Shown: positions 6,976 to 15,770, counted from the first letter of the stretch. The stretch: DNA of 19,654 nt from Darwinimomas sp963643215 (GCA_963643215.1 CAVIJY010000035.1:1-19654), one strand, 5' to 3'. Numbers and translations are program-made. Notes: generated by a model from the sequence alone, not told the origin.

Positions 6976-8327
6976 CGCGTTTCACTACTTCCCAAATCCT
7001 CTCCGGCATCGGGTAAAGGATCTTTTTTCAGCGCAAATGCACAAACCGCAAATGTAACCGCGATATAGAACCATGTCGTCGGATTGGAGAACCATGTAGT
7101 GAAGAAGGCCAGTGCCATATATATTGCAAATTGTCCGTACAGCATGATGCTCCTGGCGTCGCCTTTTTGAAATGCTCTTTTTTCAAGCCTGTTTGCAGCG
7201 ATTCCGAGCACCAGCGCAAATACGGCAACACCGACGATACCACAATCATAATATGTATCGTAGTACAATGTCAATGTTGTGAGTTCTTTTTTTGTAAGAA
7301 AATATTCATAAATTGTCAGCTGAGGAAACACAAATTTAAGACCCGTCAATGCCCACAGCGGAAAAAGCTGTCTCCTGCCGAATGTATGCTCTGTAAGATT
7401 CTTCACCATGCAATTGAAATTGTCAAAATTGTTGGCGATATAGATATAGAACTGACTGAACACGACTGGATAGTCCTTTTTCATCTCAAATACGCTCATC
7501 AGATATTGAGCATCATGACTGCGGGCTCTTGTAAGCACTATATACGCCGGAACCAGCGCCAGCAGACACAGCGCCGCCATGACGGCAAGTGTTTTCCTTT
7601 CGATTCTGCTCCGGCTCTCTTTGATCACGGCCCAGACAGATACAGCCAGCATCAGTGCAAAAACCAGCTGGAATCTCGACACGCACAAGACCGGTATCAG
7701 AAAGCCTGAGATTCCGGCTGCGACGGCAGCCGCCGTTTCAGCTGCTTTATGTTCAGTATCTCCCATGTACCATATCACGGACAGCGCGGGACAAAGAACG
7801 CAGGATACAGTAAGATAATGCACTCCGGATATATGAAATGCTGAATACGCATGCGGAACCCCCCTGACCATCAGCGGAACAAAGCCGAGTATGGCAGCTT
7901 CAAGACAGAAGCATATCCAGGCTGCGGCTGCCAGAAGACAGTTCATGACCAGAAATCTCTTGCGTGAAAATATCCTGCTCTCTTTTGTCCTTTTCCTGCC
8001 GTTCCCGTTGAAGACATGCTTCAGATATCCGCTCTCATCCAGAAATATGCCGAGGCGAAATGCCGTATAAGCAACAAAAAAGCACAGCCAGGTCATATTC
8101 TCCCAGTCTGTCTGCAGGTAGGAAAGTTTCATACATGAAATACCCTCTCCTCCCACAATGCTCAGAGAATATAAACCGGCCGCACTCACGATATGACCTG
8201 TTTTTTTTCGCTCATAGCAGTAAAGAACTATGCTCTCCACCATAAGAACCGCGGCGGAGGCTGTATAAAGATGCAAAGATGCCAGCAGATATGACATCAG
8301 GTATGCAACCATATATGTCAGGATCAT
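6972..8327 (-). CDS. polytopic membrane protein, oligosaccharide repeat-unit polymerase-like (Wzy/O-antigen polymerase type)
   Basis: The protein of about 451 residues is almost entirely hydrophobic, with roughly ten or more membrane segments. It has a central extracytoplasmic-type loop with a stretch reading RGVPHAYSAFHISGVHYLTV and another reading FYIYIANNFDNFNC, both of which I associate with the oligosaccharide repeat-unit polymerase family. Such proteins join lipid-linked repeat units into capsule or wall polysaccharide outside the membrane. No flippase or glycosyltransferase is present in the window, so the substrate is unknown. I chose the ATG at 8327, preceded by AAAGGAGG at 4 nt spacing; a longer reading to 8381 overlaps the cdaR stop but has no ribosome binding site. 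Its stop overlaps the IorA-like start. Placement next to a lipid-carrier enzyme gene 2.5 kb downstream is suggestive only. Confidence 0.72.
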   Translation of the reverse strand: MILTYMVAYLMSYLLASLHLYTASAAVLMVESIVLYCYERKKTGHIVSAAGLYSLSIVGGEGISCMKLSYLQTDWENMTWLCFFVAYTAFRLGIFLDESGYLKHVFNGNGRKRTKESRIFSRKRFLVMNCLLAAAAWICFCLEAAILGFVPLMVRGVPHAYSAFHISGVHYLTVSCVLCPALSVIWYMGDTEHKAAETAAAVAAGISGFLIPVLCVSRFQLVFALMLAVSVWAVIKESRSRIERKTLAVMAALCLLALVPAYIVLTRARSHDAQYLMSVFEMKKDYPVVFSQFYIYIANNFDNFNCMVKNLTEHTFGRRQLFPLWALTGLKFVFPQLTIYEYFLTKKELTTLTLYYDTYYDCGIVGVAVFALVLGIAANRLEKRAFQKGDARSIMLYGQFAIYMALAFFTTWFSNPTTWFYIAVTFAVCAFALKKDPLPDAGEDLGSSETR

Positions 8328-8377
8328 GCTGCCTCCTTTGCTTCCGGCATAGACCCCCGGTGGTTCATGCCTCCTGT

Positions 8378-9691
8378 TCATCGCGAAACGGGGCCATTCA
8401 CCGACTCCTGTCGCTCATGATTCGAATTCTGCGCCCCGTGCGCGTCGTCTGATACGGATTCACTCTGCTGTGCCGACTCGTTATCTGATCCGGCCGATGA
8501 ATCCGGCTGATTGTCCGCATGAGTTGATCCCTCATCTGCCATCCCGGGTTCTGAGCCGCTCTCTGACTCCGATATCCCCGGACCGGCTGATGCCGTGTCT
8601 GATGTCTCTGCTGATGTTGTCTCCTGATCAGTCTGTGCTGCGGTCTCCGAGGTCTCCGCAGCCTCGGTCTGCTCCTGCGTGCCCGGTTCCGTATGAGCTT
8701 CATCGTCTCTGATGCCCGGTCCGTTGAGCTCTATGAGTGCCGTGATCTGGGTTTCATGGGTTCCGGATATCACCGCACCTGCAGGCAGATATGTATTCAG
8801 ATCAATGTTCCATGATTTGTTTGATGTCGCGCCGTCTATATTCAGCACCGATGACGGTATGGTTATGACAGAAAGCTTTCCCACCACATCAGCATTTCCC
8901 GTTACTATCACACTTCCGATAGATGCTGTGCTGCCGGCATAATGATGTCCCGACGCTGCAGTTCCGCTCACCTCATACTGAATCGGTATCGTCTTTGTCG
9001 TATTTATATACAGCGCATACTCCGTCGTATATTCAGATGCGGAAAAGTATTTGTTATTCGCAGTATCCACTGCCTTCGCGCTTTCATCATCTGAATCATA
9101 GAACTTCAGCTCCGCCGTTCCTGTCAGCGTACCGGTTGCCTCCTTTACGCTGACCTCAACGCCGGCTACGGCTATACTGTCGATCAGTGATTTCGGGCCG
9201 GTTATATCAACCTGAGTAAGTGCTGTCGTCGATGCAGCGGCCGCATATCCCTCCGGGCAGCTGTCAACAGTATATACTTTGACATTTACCGTCTTGGTTA
9301 TGATGTCCTCCACCACGACCTGGAGATATGACGGCTCTGCGCTGCAGTCCTGAATGATATCCTGATTGTTTACTGTCTGCACTACGACCCGCGCCGATCC
9401 GGTCGCATCGTATATATCCGACAGGTCGATATATGCGCGAAAGTCCGATGACTTAACCTTGTATGCGTCACGCGCCTGTACCGTATAGCTTATCACGGCG
9501 GTCTTGCTTCCGATCACGGTATATGCCTTACCTGCGGATGTAAGCGCTGAGGAATTGCGCTCCTCTACGGCTACGATCTTGCTCCCCGTGGTATCCGGGT
9601 TAGATATGCTGACCACCGTGACCCACAGTACAAATGCAATCACCACCGATGTGAGCATCAGATAAAGCCTATTTGACAGCAGATTCCTCAT
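8378..9691 (-). CDS. cdaR: CdaR, YbbR-domain regulator of diadenylate cyclase, with long acidic tail
   Basis: CdaR is a membrane-anchored extracytoplasmic protein that binds CdaA and modulates c-di-AMP synthesis. The 437-residue product has one N-terminal membrane segment (about 9-28) followed by several repeats of the beta-rich YbbR type up to about residue 325 (for example the recurring VxVxxVDSCPEGY and VDITGPKSLIDSI style segments). The last 112 residues are low-complexity, rich in Glu, Ser, Thr, Asp, Gln and Gly, and almost free of hydrophobic residues, so probably disordered outside the membrane. The ATG at 9691 has AAGGAGC upstream and lies inside the end of cdaA (23 nt overlap), so the two are translationally coupled. 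The usual third gene of this cluster, glmM, does not follow. Confidence 0.9.
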   Translation of the reverse strand: MRNLLSNRLYLMLTSVVIAFVLWVTVVSISNPDTTGSKIVAVEERNSSALTSAGKAYTVIGSKTAVISYTVQARDAYKVKSSDFRAYIDLSDIYDATGSARVVVQTVNNQDIIQDCSAEPSYLQVVVEDIITKTVNVKVYTVDSCPEGYAAAASTTALTQVDITGPKSLIDSIAVAGVEVSVKEATGTLTGTAELKFYDSDDESAKAVDTANNKYFSASEYTTEYALYINTTKTIPIQYEVSGTAASGHHYAGSTASIGSVIVTGNADVVGKLSVITIPSSVLNIDGATSNKSWNIDLNTYLPAGAVISGTHETQITALIELNGPGIRDDEAHTEPGTQEQTEAAETSETAAQTDQETTSAETSDTASAGPGISESESGSEPGMADEGSTHADNQPDSSAGSDNESAQQSESVSDDAHGAQNSNHERQESVNGPVSR

Positions 9692-10556
9692 CTTTGCTCC
9701 TTCCCCGTCTGAATCGCAGCCCCGTTCTTGCCTTTTCCTTTTCCTCCTGTTTGAAAGACGACAGACAGTCCTTCATGGTCTGTATATCGTCCATGACCGT
9801 CAGCACTCCCTCGTAGGTGACAGACACATTGCCGGTTTCCTCGGAGACAACCACCGTCACCGCATCACTGACCTCGCTGACACCTATCGCCGCCCTGTGC
9901 CTTGTGCCCAGAGACTTGTTGATATCCTGATTGGAGGAAAGGGGCAGATAGCAGGTTGCTGCCGCTATCTCATTATTGCGGATCACCACAGCTCCGTCAT
10001 GAAGAGGAGTGTTGTGCTCGAAGATATTGATCAGAAGCTGTCTGGAAATCACGGCGTTCAGCGTTATACCTGTTTCGATGATGCTGTCAAGAGACTCGGT
10101 ACGCTCTATGACAATCAGAGCGCCTGTTCTGGCTCTTGACATCGCAAATGCCGCCTTCGTTATCTCTCCTACTGTCGTGTCATTGAAGCTGTCCAGCGTA
10201 TCAGATCTCGACTTTACAGGCGACAAGAGCTTTACTCCGAACAGCTCTGCATTGCCTATGGTTTCAAGCGCCTTGCGAAGCTCCGGCTGAAATATAACTA
10301 TCAGCGATGTAACCGCGATGGTTGCGAGCTTGCCCATGATCCACAGGATCGCATCAAACTGAAGCACCCCGCAGAATACAACAAAGATACCTATCACCAG
10401 TATGCCGCGAAGAAGCATATATGCCCTGGTATTCAATATCCAGTTGAGTATCACATAAACCATAAAGGAAAGCAGCGCTATCTCAAGGATATTGCGCAGA
10501 TCTATTCTTGCTATGATCGCAAGTATACTCTCTATGGAATTGATGATATTAACCAT
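9669..10556 (-). CDS. cdaA: diadenylate cyclase CdaA (DacA), membrane form
   Basis: CdaA condenses two ATP into cyclic di-AMP, the second messenger that controls potassium and osmolyte uptake and wall homeostasis in Firmicutes. The 295-residue protein has three hydrophobic segments in residues 22-90 and a DAC domain at about 100-260. The catalytic DGA motif is at 187-189 and the GTRHRAA motif at 217-223, both intact. A basic C-terminal extension (RFRRGRSK) follows. The start ATG at 10556 overlaps the end of the upstream membrane gene by 8 nt, and cdaR overlaps its 3' end by 23 nt. The ribosome binding site is modest (AGGG), consistent with coupling to the gene before it. Confidence 0.96.
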   Translation of the reverse strand: MVNIINSIESILAIIARIDLRNILEIALLSFMVYVILNWILNTRAYMLLRGILVIGIFVVFCGVLQFDAILWIMGKLATIAVTSLIVIFQPELRKALETIGNAELFGVKLLSPVKSRSDTLDSFNDTTVGEITKAAFAMSRARTGALIVIERTESLDSIIETGITLNAVISRQLLINIFEHNTPLHDGAVVIRNNEIAAATCYLPLSSNQDINKSLGTRHRAAIGVSEVSDAVTVVVSEETGNVSVTYEGVLTVMDDIQTMKDCLSSFKQEEKEKARTGLRFRRGRSKDEESAVK

Positions 10557-11541
10557 GGCTGACCCTGCCTTTCCTGCTCCGCGGCTTGGCTATCAGCATG
10601 TCCGCATCCTCTGCGACTGCATCATGGTGCATGTCGGCGCTTATCTTCGGAACCGCCTTCACATAGTAATAATAATCATCGTCCTCAAACTGCGTGAACT
10701 CCGTCTTCGCATAATCCGTCGCAAAGCCGAAAAATGCAAGTACCGCACCTACAGCCATCCCGGACACTATGCCGACTGCAAGAGCTATCACATTCAGCTC
10801 CGTATGAAATGCCATGCTTCCGATCAGGGAGCCCGCAAGAAGCACCGCAGCTCCCGCGCCTATGGCTATATACCATGAATAATCAACCGACAGAATATGT
10901 ATGATATATACAACCAGAATCGCGGCGATGAAAACCCCGATCAGGATATACATTTCCTTATCGGCAAACACGCCCTTTACCATTGGGAGAAATCGCTGCG
11001 CTATATCGGTCGAAGAATCATGAACCATGTCTTTCGCGCCTTTTACATATTTCAGCAGATAAAACAGCACTGTCCCGGCTGCAACCGGAACCACCGAGAA
11101 CGCGCTGGTGCCAAGCCCCGCCGCAAATACTATCGCATAGGGAACCCTGAGTGCAAATGCTATCGGCGTCATAAGCAGCAGAAGACTGTTGCCGGGAGAA
11201 AATGTATAGTACAGACATGCTACAACTATGAGATAGACCGCACATACCGCCGCCATCTCCATCGATGCCTTGTACACATGTGCCAAAACCACAAGAGAAA
11301 GCACCGTGCATATTCCTCCGAACGGCAGCAGCGCGCATATCAGAGATATCATTAGCATGACAAGGACATTTTTCAGACCTGCCATATATCCTATCGAGCC
11401 GTTGATCAGGGCAAGCGCAAGAAATGTCACGCAAAAACGAAGCACAGGATCTATGACGAAGCTGTACCTTCCGTAGTATTCCTTTGATTTTTCCCTGACC
11501 GTACCGAGGATCTGTACAAATCCCGAAATGCTTCCCATCAA
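10549..11541 (-). CDS. unrecognised multi-pass membrane protein upstream of cdaA
   Basis: I do not recognise a characterised family. The 330-residue protein has about eight or nine membrane segments between residues 32 and 273. A central hydrophilic loop at about 165-195 carries TDIAQRFLPMVKGVFADKEM. The cytoplasmic-looking tail begins with the distinctive FEDDDYYYYVKAVPK (285-299). The tail then becomes charged and ends in RSRKGR. I have a recollection of similar motifs in uncharacterised Lachnospiraceae membrane proteins but cannot confirm it. It overlaps the preceding 129-residue gene in an ATGA and cdaA by 8 nt, so all three are likely translated as a coupled set. A role in c-di-AMP control or as a membrane partner of CdaA is only a context inference. 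Confidence 0.8.
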   Translation of the reverse strand: MMGSISGFVQILGTVREKSKEYYGRYSFVIDPVLRFCVTFLALALINGSIGYMAGLKNVLVMLMISLICALLPFGGICTVLSLVVLAHVYKASMEMAAVCAVYLIVVACLYYTFSPGNSLLLLMTPIAFALRVPYAIVFAAGLGTSAFSVVPVAAGTVLFYLLKYVKGAKDMVHDSSTDIAQRFLPMVKGVFADKEMYILIGVFIAAILVVYIIHILSVDYSWYIAIGAGAAVLLAGSLIGSMAFHTELNVIALAVGIVSGMAVGAVLAFFGFATDYAKTEFTQFEDDDYYYYVKAVPKISADMHHDAVAEDADMLIAKPRSRKGRVSHG

Positions 11542-11927
11542 TTCTGCCCCTGCATTCGCGCCAGTCTCTTAAGCATTGAGCGGTAGAGCCCCACCGCCCT
11601 CTGCGCCTTATTATATCTGTAATAGTATGCTATAAATGTGATGATCTCAAATATTAAAAGCCCTATAAGGTAGTAAATCACATACACCTTAAACAGATCC
11701 GCTATCACACTGAGATCGAATGTATTGAGAAGCATATCCATGGAGCATACCACCACAAGACACAGTATGGCGCCGTAGCTTATCGTATATCCCAGCAGGT
11801 TCCTCAGCATCCGCTTTGTGATGTAATCACTCCTGTAATACTGCGCTCCCTCTTCTATATCCTTCTTCTCCGCCTTTTGATAAAAAGCGATATCCGTCAT
11901 CACACGAAGCTTTTCTATATCCAGCAT
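11538..11927 (-). CDS. unrecognised small two-pass membrane protein
   Basis: The 129-residue product has a charged N-terminal cytoplasmic-type segment (about 1-43, with KAEKKDIEEGAQYYRSDYI), two membrane segments (about 47-67 and 78-102) and a basic C-terminus (RSMLKRLARM). No enzymatic motif is visible. GGAAGGG lies 7 nt before the ATG at 11927. It follows the response regulator by 43 nt and overlaps the 330-residue membrane gene by 4 nt. Close coupling suggests the two membrane proteins act together, but no function can be assigned. Confidence 0.78.
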   Translation of the reverse strand: MLDIEKLRVMTDIAFYQKAEKKDIEEGAQYYRSDYITKRMLRNLLGYTISYGAILCLVVVCSMDMLLNTFDLSVIADLFKVYVIYYLIGLLIFEIITFIAYYYRYNKAQRAVGLYRSMLKRLARMQGQN

Positions 11928-11970
11928 GATAAGACCCTTCCGTGTTTTTTTCGTGTCCTATACTGTTTTG

Positions 11971-12639
11971 TCACGCCTCGAATTTGTATCCCATGCCCCA
12001 TACGGTTTTGATGCATTCGCCCTGCTCTCCGAGCTTGGCACGAAGCTTTTTGACATGCGTATCTATGGTTCTTGCATCTCCGAAATAATCATAGTTCCAT
12101 ACGCTGTTGAGTATCTTTTCTCTGTTGAGCGCAATGCCCGCGTTTTCCATAAAGTATGTCAGAAGCTCGAACTCCTTAAAGCTGAGCTCCACATCTCTGC
12201 CCCCGGCCTTTACCGTGTGCGCGCTCAAATCAACATCTATGCCTCCGGCGATCAGATGATCTCCCTCTGCCTTGGTTGTGCGCCTCATTACCGCATCTAC
12301 GCGGGCTACAAGTATCTTCGGACTGAAAGGCTTGGTGATATACTCGTCCACGCCCAGATCAAAGCCCTTCAGCTCATCCTTTTCCTCACTCTTGGCTGTG
12401 AGCATGATGACGGGAATCTTTGAAAACCGGCGTATGGACTTCAGAGCCTCATAACCATCCATCTTCGGCATCATGATGTCCATGATGATAAGATCTATGG
12501 AGCTGTCGCTCATCACATCGTCTACGGCCTGCTCCCCGTCCTGTGCTTCAATCACTTCATAACCGTTCATGACCAGATAATCCCGAACTATCTTGCGGAT
12601 CCTGGCCTCGTCATCAACCACAAGTACCTTCTTCATCAT
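11971..12639 (-). CDS. OmpR/PhoB-family response regulator, no kinase adjacent
   Basis: This DNA-binding transcription regulator is activated by phosphorylation. It has a receiver domain with the acidic pair VVDDE at its start, a phospho-acceptor Asp in LIIMDIMMP (about residue 52), Thr of MLTAK, and Lys of ITKPF. A C-terminal winged helix follows (FKEFELLTYFMENAG through RTIDTHVKKLRAKLG and WGMGYKFEA). Length of 222 residues is typical. The start is a choice: ATG at 12639 has AGGA about 10 nt upstream and gives MMKKVLVVDDE; ATG at 12648 has AGGA too close; ATG at 12636 is also possible. It begins 15 nt after aspS and has no histidine kinase beside it in this window, so its signal and targets are unknown. 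Possible targets include the membrane genes directly downstream. Confidence 0.95.
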   Translation of the reverse strand: MMKKVLVVDDEARIRKIVRDYLVMNGYEVIEAQDGEQAVDDVMSDSSIDLIIMDIMMPKMDGYEALKSIRRFSKIPVIMLTAKSEEKDELKGFDLGVDEYITKPFSPKILVARVDAVMRRTTKAEGDHLIAGGIDVDLSAHTVKAGGRDVELSFKEFELLTYFMENAGIALNREKILNSVWNYDYFGDARTIDTHVKKLRAKLGEQGECIKTVWGMGYKFEA

Positions 12640-12654
12640 ACCCACCATGTCCTA

Positions 12655-14451
12655 TCAGGCCTTAGCATCGGCATCCGCGATCGCAATTTTCAGCTCATCC
12701 AGCTGTGACTGGTCTACAGTATCCGGAGCATTGGACAGCAGACAAACCGCGTCCTTGTTCTTCGGAAAGGCTATAACATCTCTTATGGACTCGGTGCCGA
12801 GCATCAGCATGACGACACGGTCAAGCCCGTATGCCAGACCTGCATGGGGCGGAACTCCGTATTTAAATGCCTCAAGCAGATATCCGAATCTCTCCTGAGC
12901 AGTCTCTCTTGAAAGGCCGAGAACATCAAACATCTTTTCCTGTATATCAGCCTGATGTATTCTCACGCTTCCGCCGCCGATCTCTGTTCCGTTGAGAACG
13001 ATATCGTAAGCCTTTGCCCGCACGCGTCCCGGATCCGAGTCGATATACTGCCAGTCCTCATCCATAGGCATGGTGAATGGATGATGCATGGCCTTAAAGC
13101 GGTTTTCCTCCTCCGACCACTCGAGAAGCGGAAACTCTGTAACCCAGAGGAATCTGAAGTCATCCTTTTTCAGGAGACCCATCTCATCAGCCAGTTTACA
13201 TCTCAGTGCTCCCAGCACACTGCATACCAGAGCCTTTTTATCTGCGGCAAAAAGCAGCATATCTCCGGGCTGTGCACCCATGGCGGACGATATGGCTTCC
13301 AGCTCCTCTGTCGTCATAAACTTCGCAAATGATGACTTGTAGGTGCCGTCAGCCTCCAGCGCAAGATACGCCAGCCCCTTGGCTCCGTATCCCTTTGCCC
13401 ACTCTACCAGAGCATCTATCTTCTTTCTCGGCATAGCCGCCTGTCCGTCTACCTTGATGCCCTTTACACAGCCGCCCGACTGAGCCGCGCCCGAAAATAC
13501 TCCGAAGCCGCAGTCCTTTACCAGCTGTGTGATATCCTTCAGCTCCATTCCGAATCTCAGATCAGGCTTGTCGCTTCCGAAGCGATCCATAGCCTCCTGC
13601 CATGTCATTCGCTGAATAGGTGTTGGCACATCTACTCCCAGCACCTCTTTGAAAAGCTTCTTCAGGAGTCCTTCATTTACTTCAATCACATCATCAACAT
13701 CCGCAAATGAGAGCTCCATATCCACCTGTGTGAACTCGGGCTGACGGTCTGCACGAAGATCCTCATCCCTGTAGCATCTCGCCAGCTGGAAATAACGATC
13801 CATACCGGAGCACATCAGCAGCTGCTTGAAAAGCTGCGGCGACTGCGGAAGCGCATAGAACTTGCCCGGCTGCACACGGCTCGGAACAAGATAGTCTCTC
13901 GCGCCCTCAGGTGATGACTTTATCAGCGTAGGTGTCTCTATCTCCAGAAAGCCCTGATCGAACATATAATTTCTGATAACATTGGCTATGCGGCTTCTCA
14001 TGATGATATTGTGCTGAAGATCAGGTCTTCTCAGATCAAGAAATCTGTATTTGAGTCTCAGATCCTCCTTTGTCTTGGAATCCGCCTCAATCTGAAACGG
14101 AGGAACCTCTGATTCGGAGAGGATGCGCAGCTCCCTCGCCCGTACCTCATATTCTCCTGTTGCAAGCTCCGTATTGGCGCCTCCTGCCCGCTTTTCCAGT
14201 ATTCCCACTACAGCGATGCAATATTCCGCACGCAGTCTCTCCGCCTTCTCAAATGATTCGCTTCCGCACTCGGATTCCTCAAATATGATCTGCAATATGC
14301 CTGTTCTGTCGCGAAGATCAGTGAATATGATGCCGCCCTTGTTGCGGCTCTTCTGCACCCATCCCATCACGGTTACTTCACTGCCTGCGGGAACGCCTAC
14401 CACCTCGGCGCATCTGTGCGTTCTTTTTAAACCCAGCATTGCCTCTGCCAT
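12655..14451 (-). CDS. aspS: aspartyl-tRNA synthetase, bacterial type
   Basis: This class II synthetase charges tRNA-Asp. The 598-residue length is that of the bacterial form with the GAD insertion. The N-terminal OB-fold anticodon domain (GWVQKSRNKGGIIFTDLRD) comes first, then motif 2 (CYRDEDLRADRQPEFTQVD) and motif 3 (GLAYGLDRVVMLMLG near residue 550). Whether it also charges tRNA-Asn cannot be read from the sequence. The ATG at 14451 has AGAGGAA at 6 nt and AAAGGAG further upstream. It sits 59 nt after hisS, the conserved pairing hisS-aspS in Firmicutes. The gap shows no T-box or terminator. Confidence 0.97.
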   Translation of the reverse strand: MAEAMLGLKRTHRCAEVVGVPAGSEVTVMGWVQKSRNKGGIIFTDLRDRTGILQIIFEESECGSESFEKAERLRAEYCIAVVGILEKRAGGANTELATGEYEVRARELRILSESEVPPFQIEADSKTKEDLRLKYRFLDLRRPDLQHNIIMRSRIANVIRNYMFDQGFLEIETPTLIKSSPEGARDYLVPSRVQPGKFYALPQSPQLFKQLLMCSGMDRYFQLARCYRDEDLRADRQPEFTQVDMELSFADVDDVIEVNEGLLKKLFKEVLGVDVPTPIQRMTWQEAMDRFGSDKPDLRFGMELKDITQLVKDCGFGVFSGAAQSGGCVKGIKVDGQAAMPRKKIDALVEWAKGYGAKGLAYLALEADGTYKSSFAKFMTTEELEAISSAMGAQPGDMLLFAADKKALVCSVLGALRCKLADEMGLLKKDDFRFLWVTEFPLLEWSEEENRFKAMHHPFTMPMDEDWQYIDSDPGRVRAKAYDIVLNGTEIGGGSVRIHQADIQEKMFDVLGLSRETAQERFGYLLEAFKYGVPPHAGLAYGLDRVVMLMLGTESIRDVIAFPKNKDAVCLLSNAPDTVDQSQLDELKIAIADADAKA

Positions 14452-14510
14452 AACTATTCCTCTTCTCCTTTATCGCTCATGCCGACTATAGGTATACTAA
14501 AAGACTCTCA

Positions 14511-15740
14511 TCAGTTCTTTAATGCTTCATTATAAAATTCTTTAAATTCCGTATATCCCTGAGCTGCAAGCTGCTCCTTCTGGAACTTCTTGTTTTTGTT
14601 CATCTTGGCCACGAGGACGGTTTTTCCTTCGCTCCTGAGCTTTGCGGCTTCCTTCATGATCCCGGCCAGCTGAGCCGGATCCATGTTCTTTTCATAAAGC
14701 ATGGCCAGCCTTGCTCCGTCCTCAGGAACCTTAAAGCCCGAATCCTGCAATATGGTAATGATGCGCTCAAAGCCTATTGAAAAGCCGCAGGCCGGTGTCT
14801 CCTGTCCCGTGAATCTTCCGATCATCTTATCATATCGTCCTCCGCCGCCTACAGAGCCGGAAAAGCCTTCCATGGATATCTCGAATATGGTTCCGGTATA
14901 GTATCCCATGCCGCGCACCAGCGTCGGATCATAGACCAGCGCAAAGTCTATATCCTTGCATGCCTCGACTATCGCCGTGATCTCTTTCAGATTCTGCGCA
15001 GCTTCAGGAACTATCTTCTCAAGCTCTATATCTCCGTTTATGCAGTTCATATAGGTATCCACCGATCCCTCGCTGCACCCGGCCTCTATGAGCTCATTGC
15101 GTACTCCGTCGGCGCCTATCTTGTCCATCTTATCAAGTATGATGAACACCGTATCTGTTATGTTCTCGGGAAATCCCGCATAATCAGCCATACCCTTGAG
15201 TATGCGGCGGTCATTGATCCGCACCTCAAAGTGTCTGTCCGGACAGATCCTTGAAACAGCCTTGGTGGTGGCAAGTATCAGCTCGATCTCGGCGGCATTG
15301 CCTGCTTCTCCGAGTATGTCTATATCACACTGTGTAAACTGGCGGTATCTTCCCTTCTGTGGACGGTCCGCCCTCCAGACGCTGCCTATCTGAAGCGCCT
15401 TGAACGGTGCCGGAAGCACGGCAGAGTTGTTTGAGTAATACCTTGCGAGGGGCAATGTCAGATCATATCTGAGGCCTCCGTCCACCAGATCGGCCTCGCC
15501 TGCGGCGTTTTCAAGATCGAGTTTTTCGCCTCTCTTGAGGATCTTGAATATCAGCTTCTCATTGTCTCCGCCCTGCTTGCTCAGGAGGTTTTCTATATGC
15601 TCTACGCACGGCGTCTCCATGCATGAAAAGCCGTAGCTTTTGTATGTCGATTTGATGATGGAGATCAGATAATCTCTCAGTGCCATCTCCTCCGGGAGTA
15701 TATCCTTCATACCGTTGACCGGCTTTTTTATCAATGCCAT
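14511..15740 (-). CDS. hisS: histidyl-tRNA synthetase
   Basis: This class II synthetase charges tRNA-His. Visible landmarks are RYDLTLPLARYY, motif 2 (GSVWRADRPQKGRYRQFTQCD), the histidine-binding HisA-type segment LVRGMGYYTGTIFEI, the glycine-rich GGGGRYD, and motif 3 (CGFSIGFERII). The C-terminal anticodon-binding domain follows (about 325-409). At 409 residues it is normal for HisRS and too complete to be the HisZ regulatory paralogue. AAGGAAGGAG lies before the ATG at 15740, 30 nt after hemZ. No T-box leader fits the gap. Confidence 0.97.
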   Translation of the reverse strand: MALIKKPVNGMKDILPEEMALRDYLISIIKSTYKSYGFSCMETPCVEHIENLLSKQGGDNEKLIFKILKRGEKLDLENAAGEADLVDGGLRYDLTLPLARYYSNNSAVLPAPFKALQIGSVWRADRPQKGRYRQFTQCDIDILGEAGNAAEIELILATTKAVSRICPDRHFEVRINDRRILKGMADYAGFPENITDTVFIILDKMDKIGADGVRNELIEAGCSEGSVDTYMNCINGDIELEKIVPEAAQNLKEITAIVEACKDIDFALVYDPTLVRGMGYYTGTIFEISMEGFSGSVGGGGRYDKMIGRFTGQETPACGFSIGFERIITILQDSGFKVPEDGARLAMLYEKNMDPAQLAGIMKEAAKLRSEGKTVLVAKMNKNKKFQKEQLAAQGYTEFKEFYNEALKN

Positions 15741-15770
15741 CTGTGCTGCTCCTTCCTTATTGCGGTTTCT

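Noticed and set aside
8328..8381. Longer start of the polymerase-like gene at 8381
   Set aside because: It would add 18 polar residues without a ribosome binding site, whereas ATG at 8327 has AAAGGAGG at 4 nt and opens directly into a membrane segment.
14452..14510. T-box leader ahead of aspS (and likewise ahead of hisS or tyrS)
   Set aside because: The gaps are 59, 30 and 25 nt, too short for a T-box, and no T-box core sequence or antiterminator is visible.
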